Assembly (NCBI GenBank): GCA_014378955.1
Contig: JACMMQ010000116.1
Location: 1 to 9,429, forward strand
Direction of reading: 5' to 3'
Length of the DNA: 9,429 nt
Origin: Clostridia bacterium
GTDB taxonomy: Bacteria > Bacillota > Clostridia > SK-Y3 > JACMMQ01
The notes beneath the pieces were generated by a model. It searched no databases. It worked only from the letters and a program-made list of their open reading frames with translations, and was not told the origin of the DNA. A program made the position numbers and the translations under genes. Below are positions 5,767 to 9,429 of this stretch, piece by piece. Within the stretch, counting starts at the first letter, position 1; each line of letters starts with the position of its first letter.

Positions 5767-8061
5767 TTATAAACACCTAACAACATCATTTATAAATACA
5801 CGTACAACCTTTGGATCAAACTGCGTGCCAGCATTGGCTTTCAATTCTTGTATGGCACTTTTTTTTGACATCGCTTTGCGGTATGGTCGGTCATTTGTCA
5901 TCGCATCAAAAGCATCAACCACAGATATGATGCGAGACAACAAGGGTATTTCTTCCCCTTTTAGCTCACGTGGATATCCACCCCCATCCCAATTTTCATG
6001 ATGCGAAAGCACATATTCCGATAAATGTTGAAACTCAGCTGTTGACTGCGTGATATGATAGCCAATTTCAGGGTGCCTCTTCATCTCAGCCCATTCTTCC
6101 TCCGTTAGCTTTGCATTTTTATTGATAATGCTATCTTTAATTGCAATTTTGCCTATATCATGTAAAATCGCTAATAACTCTAAATCATCAAGCATTGTTT
6201 CAGAAACCCGCATGGCATTCCCCGTCGCCTTTGAAAGCTCCTTCATTCTATCGCTATGCTCTTGTGTTTCAATGGACCGCTCTTGCAAGGTGCTTATAAT
6301 AGAGGAAACGATTGAACTACGTAAGCTTCTAGTTTGTAGCAATTTTCGCTTGTACATAAAATCCTCTGCAACCTTTAGCACTTGATTAATGTCCTCATTT
6401 ATATTTTTCTTTGTCGCATACCCGATCGATAACGATGCACGCAAGGTATGATCCTTTTGCAAAGTGGTATCAATTTTTTTGCAAAGCACTTCAACTTCGC
6501 ATGCGGACGTTTTAGGAAGAAGCATAATAATCTCATCGCCGCCCCATCTGGCAATCACATCGTTTGAACGACATACCTTATTGATATTTTCTGCCGCCAT
6601 CACAATTAAGCTATCACCCTCTATATGCCCAAAAATATCATTGATAAGTTTCAAGCCGTTGATATCACCGATCATAATTGAAATCGGGAGATTTTCTTCT
6701 ATGTCCAGTCTTTTAATCTCATCTTCATAAAATCGCCTGTTATAAAGTCCAGTTAGTTTGTCATGATAGCTTAAATAAGTAATGTTTTGCTCTGCACTTT
6801 TACGATCAGTGATGTCTCGAATAATGCTTAAAAGCACCCTTGTTTGCCCTAAATATGTACCTTGAGCACTTATTTCAACATGCATAAGTGCCCCGTTTTT
6901 CATTTTATGAACCGCTTCAAAGATGCAACCCTCTTGGTCCGCCAATGCCATTTTCTCATTTATGAGATGTTTTTCATATGTACGTCTTAAATCATATATT
7001 TCCATTTTTAAAAATTCTTCATATGTATAACCATACAACTTCGAGGCAGCTTGGTTCACCTCCAGAATTTTCCCTTGCTTGTCAATAAAGAGCATCGCAT
7101 CGTTCGTATTTTCTGCTAAAATTTTATACTTTTGTAGCCTATCCTCTGTTTTCTTTCTTTCGGAGATATCAACACCCATACCTACAAAATATAAGCTTCC
7201 ATCTAGTTCTAAGCGCACAGCCGTGCAAAAAATGGGGATATAGGTGCCATCCTTGCGCCTGAGAATTAATTCTGCTTCCCCTACTCCATCTTGGATAGTT
7301 TTTTCCACCTTTTGCACGACTGTTTGAAATTCATCATCGATAAAAAAGTCGGCAAGATGCATTTCAGATAATTCATTCGATGAATAACCTGTCATTTCCT
7401 CATGTTTTTTATTCCAGCGTATCAGCTTACCGTCCATATTGTACAGATATAAGAGACCTGGCACGCTGTTAAGCACCGCATCATTAAAGTATCTTTCTTT
7501 GCTTAAGTCCTTTTCAGCTTTTACTTTTTCTAAAATCTCTTCTTCCAACTGCTTATTGATTAATTGCAGCTGAATGGTTCGTTCTAACACTTTAACCTCT
7601 AGGCTCTCGTTTAATATGGCTATTTGTTTTTGCACTTTTTGACGTTCTATTACCTCTTGTTCAAGTAATGCGTTGGATTTAATCAATATGGCATTTGTGC
7701 TTTCTAACTGCTGCGTTCTATGTGCAACTTTCTCTTCAAGCACCCTATTCAATTGCTGCAAAGCTTCTTTTGCATTGACCAATTTCTTCAAGGCTGAAAA
7801 CACAAGCAAATAAATCAAAATTGCGGTAACAAATACATAAAACCAGCCTTTTGCTATGTTAATGATAACTGTTGTTGAGGGATCTTTGACGAAGGTTTCG
7901 ACTAGCATGTCAGATAATAATACCCACAAGCACCCAATCATAAAATAAATGAGCGTAATCTTTAGGGCTGTTCTTTTTGCGCTAAATTTAATGACGCTAA
8001 AAATTTTTTGGGTACACTTCGAAATCAGCTTATCTGTATCAATATTAATATTCTTTGACAA
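5767..8061 (-). CDS. Membrane-bound PAS-PAS-GGDEF-HD-GYP protein, predicted cyclic-di-GMP enzyme
   Basis: 764 residues. Two membrane spans (about 33-54 and 66-92) flank a short outer loop. A heptad-rich coiled coil (about 95-190) follows, then PAS 1 (about 190-305, ending VDISERKK), PAS 2 (about 310-422, ending DITDRK), GGDEF (about 428-575) and HD-GYP (about 585-764). The GGDEF site reads GGDEI (507-511), so the last Phe is Ile but the catalytic GGDE is kept, with D466 and N474-D475. RSND (498-501), five residues ahead of it, is an RxxD inhibitory site for bound c-di-GMP. The HD-GYP site is intact: H602, H634-D635, H663, HHE (687-689), GGGYP (693-697). It could therefore make and degrade c-di-GMP under control of the PAS or membrane sensor; net direction is unknown. 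The start is TTG at 8061-8059, with AGGGGGG (8068-8074) 6 nt ahead; the next in-frame Met lies inside the first membrane span. It has its own promoter. Confidence 0.93.
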   Translation of the reverse strand: MSKNINIDTDKLISKCTQKIFSVIKFSAKRTALKITLIYFMIGCLWVLLSDMLVETFVKDPSTTVIINIAKGWFYVFVTAILIYLLVFSALKKLVNAKEALQQLNRVLEEKVAHRTQQLESTNAILIKSNALLEQEVIERQKVQKQIAILNESLEVKVLERTIQLQLINKQLEEEILEKVKAEKDLSKERYFNDAVLNSVPGLLYLYNMDGKLIRWNKKHEEMTGYSSNELSEMHLADFFIDDEFQTVVQKVEKTIQDGVGEAELILRRKDGTYIPIFCTAVRLELDGSLYFVGMGVDISERKKTEDRLQKYKILAENTNDAMLFIDKQGKILEVNQAASKLYGYTYEEFLKMEIYDLRRTYEKHLINEKMALADQEGCIFEAVHKMKNGALMHVEISAQGTYLGQTRVLLSIIRDITDRKSAEQNITYLSYHDKLTGLYNRRFYEDEIKRLDIEENLPISIMIGDINGLKLINDIFGHIEGDSLIVMAAENINKVCRSNDVIARWGGDEIIMLLPKTSACEVEVLCKKIDTTLQKDHTLRASLSIGYATKKNINEDINQVLKVAEDFMYKRKLLQTRSLRSSIVSSIISTLQERSIETQEHSDRMKELSKATGNAMRVSETMLDDLELLAILHDIGKIAIKDSIINKNAKLTEEEWAEMKRHPEIGYHITQSTAEFQHLSEYVLSHHENWDGGGYPRELKGEEIPLLSRIISVVDAFDAMTNDRPYRKAMSKKSAIQELKANAGTQFDPKVVRVFINDVVRCL

Positions 8062-8067
8062 GATTAT

Positions 8068-8074
8068 CCCCCCT
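8068..8074 (-). promoter_or_regulatory. Ribosome binding site that fixes the TTG start of the GGDEF/HD-GYP gene
   Basis: AGGGGGG on the minus strand with a 6-nt spacer (ATAATC) to TTG at 8061-8059. No ATG or GTG at a suitable distance competes in this frame. Confidence 0.7.
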
Positions 8075-8099
8075 AGAAATAGAGTTCTATCTAATATGC

Positions 8100-8128
8100 A
8101 TTATATTGCATTGTTCGCAAAATTTCAA
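8100..8128 (-). promoter_or_regulatory. Sigma-A promoter for the GGDEF/HD-GYP gene
   Basis: TTGAAA (8128-8123), a 17-nt spacer, and a perfect TATAAT (8105-8100) on the minus strand. The predicted start near 8093 gives a leader of about 30 nt that contains the AGGGGGG site. It lies in the gap between msrAB and this gene. Confidence 0.82.
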
Positions 8129-8147
8129 TATATTTTTCAATTGGATA

Positions 8148-8193
8148 ACTTATCTATCTAATGCTTACTTATCTATCTAATGCTTACTTATCT
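8148..8193. repeat. 19-bp tandem repeat spanning the msrAB stop codon
   Basis: The unit acttatctatctaatgctt occurs twice in perfect tandem (8148-8166, 8167-8185), followed by an 8-bp partial third copy (8186-8193). On the minus strand the partial copy holds the final Asp-Lys codons of msrAB, and the stop codon spans its junction with the next full unit. The unit itself contains a tatc-tatc duplication. No protein or known operator is recognised. Confidence 0.85.
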
Positions 8194-9143
8194 CTGTCAC
8201 ATAAAGATAGGTATTTACCATAACCTTGCGCTATCATCTCTTCAAACGGGATAAAACGCAGTGCAGCACTGTTTATGCAGTACCTCACGCCACCCTTTTC
8301 AATCGGTGCATCTTGAAAAATATGACCCAAATGGCTATCACCAATACGGCTACGTACTTCTGTGCGCATCATACCGTGCGTGTTATCAACCTTTTCTTGA
8401 AGTATGTCCGGCACAATAGGACGTGTGAAGCTTGGCCAACCACAACCAGACTCAAACTTATCGCTTGATATAAATAACGGCTCGCCTGTGATGATATCCA
8501 CGTAAATCCCCTTTTGATGGTTGTCCCAATAAGCATTGTCAAAGGGGGGTTCGGTTGCATTTTGCTGCGTAACTTTATATTGCAGTGCCGTTAATTTTTT
8601 CTTGATTTCCGCTTGAGTAGGCTTGTCCCATGATTTTTCATGGATAACATCCTTTAATTTTGAAAAGTCGATGTGACAATAGCCATTTGGGTTTTTGCCA
8701 AGGTAATCTTGATGATATTGCTCTGCTAGGTAGTAGTTTTCAAGTGGTAAAACTTCTATTGCAAGCTGTTTTTTATACGATAGCTGTTCTTTTTCAACCA
8801 CTTGTTTAATGTCTACAAGTTGCCCTACGTCGGCATAATAGATACCTGTTCGATATTGCGTGCCAACGTCATTTCCCTGTTTGTTTACGCTTACTGGGTC
8901 TATTATTTTAAATAAATATGCGAGTAAGGTTTGTAATGTCACGACATTTGAATCGTATTTGATGTGTACAGCTTCAACATGCCCTGTTTTGGCAATATCT
9001 CGGTATTTTGGATTTTGCGTTTTGCCATTTGCATAACCCACCGTTACTTCTATCACCCCAGCAATACGCCTAAAAAAAGCTTCAACGCCCCAAAAACAAC
9101 CACCTGCTAGCGTAATTTCTTGCATTTTTTGTTGATTATTCAT
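8184..9143 (-). CDS. msrAB: Bifunctional peptide methionine sulfoxide reductase MsrA/MsrB
   Basis: 319 residues from ATG at 9143-9141. The frame is open to a GTG at 9152, but AAGGAG (9152-9157) overlaps that GTG and stands 8 nt before the ATG, so the ATG is used. The MsrA domain (about 8-160) reduces the S epimer of methionine sulfoxide: catalytic Cys16 in [16 protein letters not shown] (94-103) and probable resolving Cys156 in GYCHID. The MsrB domain (about 175-315) reduces the R epimer: SGCGWPSF (232-239, with Cys234), [13 protein letters not shown] (264-276) and catalytic Cys289 in [11 protein letters not shown]. The two CxxC zinc sites found in many MsrB proteins are absent. There is no signal peptide, so it should act in the cytoplasm, repairing oxidised proteins with thioredoxin as reductant. 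The A-B order and length fit common Firmicute fusions. Confidence 0.96.
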   Translation of the reverse strand: MNNQQKMQEITLAGGCFWGVEAFFRRIAGVIEVTVGYANGKTQNPKYRDIAKTGHVEAVHIKYDSNVVTLQTLLAYLFKIIDPVSVNKQGNDVGTQYRTGIYYADVGQLVDIKQVVEKEQLSYKKQLAIEVLPLENYYLAEQYHQDYLGKNPNGYCHIDFSKLKDVIHEKSWDKPTQAEIKKKLTALQYKVTQQNATEPPFDNAYWDNHQKGIYVDIITGEPLFISSDKFESGCGWPSFTRPIVPDILQEKVDNTHGMMRTEVRSRIGDSHLGHIFQDAPIEKGGVRYCINSAALRFIPFEEMIAQGYGKYLSLCDRDK

Positions 9144-9161
9144 AACATTCACTCCTTTTCA

Positions 9162-9167
9162 ATTATA
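9162..9167 (-). promoter_or_regulatory. Possible -10 element for msrAB
   Basis: A perfect TATAAT on the minus strand, 18 nt upstream of the msrAB start codon. No good -35 box lies 16-18 nt upstream (CCACTT at 17 nt). The position where one would be runs into the GTGGGC hairpin. A transcript starting here would have almost no leader and begin at or inside the ribosome binding site, so this is a weak call. Confidence 0.3.
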
Positions 9168-9186
9168 CATTTTAGGTAAGTACAAA

Positions 9187-9414
9187 GTGGGCGCTGCCCA
9201 CGCCCACCCCTTTTTGAAAAAAGGGGACAAAAACTTTAGTTGGGGTTTTAATAATAAAGTTTTAATCAATTTTTTTCAAAAAATTGCAGGGTCAAAATGA
9301 CCACGCCACCTTCGTGGCTATGAATGCAAAAAACGCATTCATTTGGTCGAGCAGAAGAAAATATTGCTACGCAATATTATGGACGGAGTTCTTTGGCGTT
9401 GTCCGCAGACAACG
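9187..9414. repeat. Cluster of eight short hairpins in non-coding DNA
   Basis: No gene is visible from 9168 to the window end. Instead there are successive inverted repeats: GTGGGC-GCT-GCCCAC (9187-9201); CCCCTTTTT/AAAAAGGGG (9207-9226); AAAACTTTA/TAAAGTTTT (9230-9263, 16-nt loop); CAATTTTTT/AAAAAATTG (9267-9286); GCCAC-CTTC-GTGGC (9305-9318); ATGAATGC/GCATTCAT with an A-rich 7-nt loop (9320-9342); AATATTGC-TAC-GCAATATT (9360-9378); and CGTTGTC-CGCA-GACAACG (9397-9414). Stems are 5-9 bp and perfect. None has the stem plus T-run of a good terminator. It may be an interspersed palindromic repeat family, a structured RNA, or an attenuator-like leader. The stretch 9415-9429 holds nothing I recognise. 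Confidence 0.6.
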
Positions 9415-9429
9415 AAATCTTAACACGCA

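Noticed and set aside
8148..8193. CRISPR-like array.
   Set aside because: The 19-bp units are directly adjacent with no spacers, and no cas genes are present.
9207..9286. Rho-independent terminators in the right-end hairpins.
   Set aside because: The CCCCTTTTT/AAAAAGGGG and CAATTTTTT/AAAAAATTG stems are not followed by a T-run on either strand after a GC-rich stem, so termination is not supported.

Overview
The window reads as a chromosomal segment of an endospore-forming, low-GC Firmicute, most likely of class Clostridia. The reasons are the compact spoVAC-spoVAD-spoVAE set, a clostridial-type MurD, AT-rich intergenic DNA, strong AGGAGG-type ribosome binding sites and recognisable sigma-A promoters. 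I cannot name the genus from sequence alone. Every gene I can support lies on the minus strand, so transcription runs from high to low coordinates.

Right to left (the direction of transcription): 9187-9429 is non-coding and packed with short perfect hairpins. Next comes msrAB, a fused methionine sulfoxide reductase whose stop codon sits in a 19-bp tandem repeat. A good sigma-A promoter (8100-8128) then drives a 764-residue membrane-anchored PAS-PAS-GGDEF-HD-GYP protein (5767-8061, TTG start), predicted to act in cyclic-di-GMP turnover. It is followed by an unrecognised 85-residue gene. A consensus promoter (TTGACA-17-TAGAAT) drives murD (3913-5322), which ends in a clear Rho-independent terminator (3845-3875).

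Between that terminator and the spoVA genes lies a 135-bp element with long imperfect inverted repeats bounded by TA dinucleotides. It looks like a miniature inverted-repeat (MITE-like) insertion or a large structured RNA. A 50-codon single-span membrane microprotein ORF (3496-3648) follows and overlaps the GTG start of spoVAC. spoVAC, spoVAD and spoVAE are tightly packed and encode the core of the spore inner-membrane channel for Ca-dipicolinate. A further sigma-A promoter (1530-1558) then starts a two-gene unit: a LytR-CpsA-Psr envelope protein whose stop overlaps (ATGA) the start of a family-4-like uracil-DNA glycosylase that runs off the left edge and has no cysteines.

Functionally the window is mostly core biology: cell-wall synthesis (MurD, LCP), spore DPA transport (SpoVA), second-messenger signalling, and oxidative or DNA damage repair (MsrAB, UDG). 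I see no defence system, CRISPR array, biosynthetic cluster, tRNA or rRNA. The least explained parts are the inverted-repeat element, the hairpin cluster at the right end, the microprotein ahead of spoVAC, and the Fe-S-less glycosylase.
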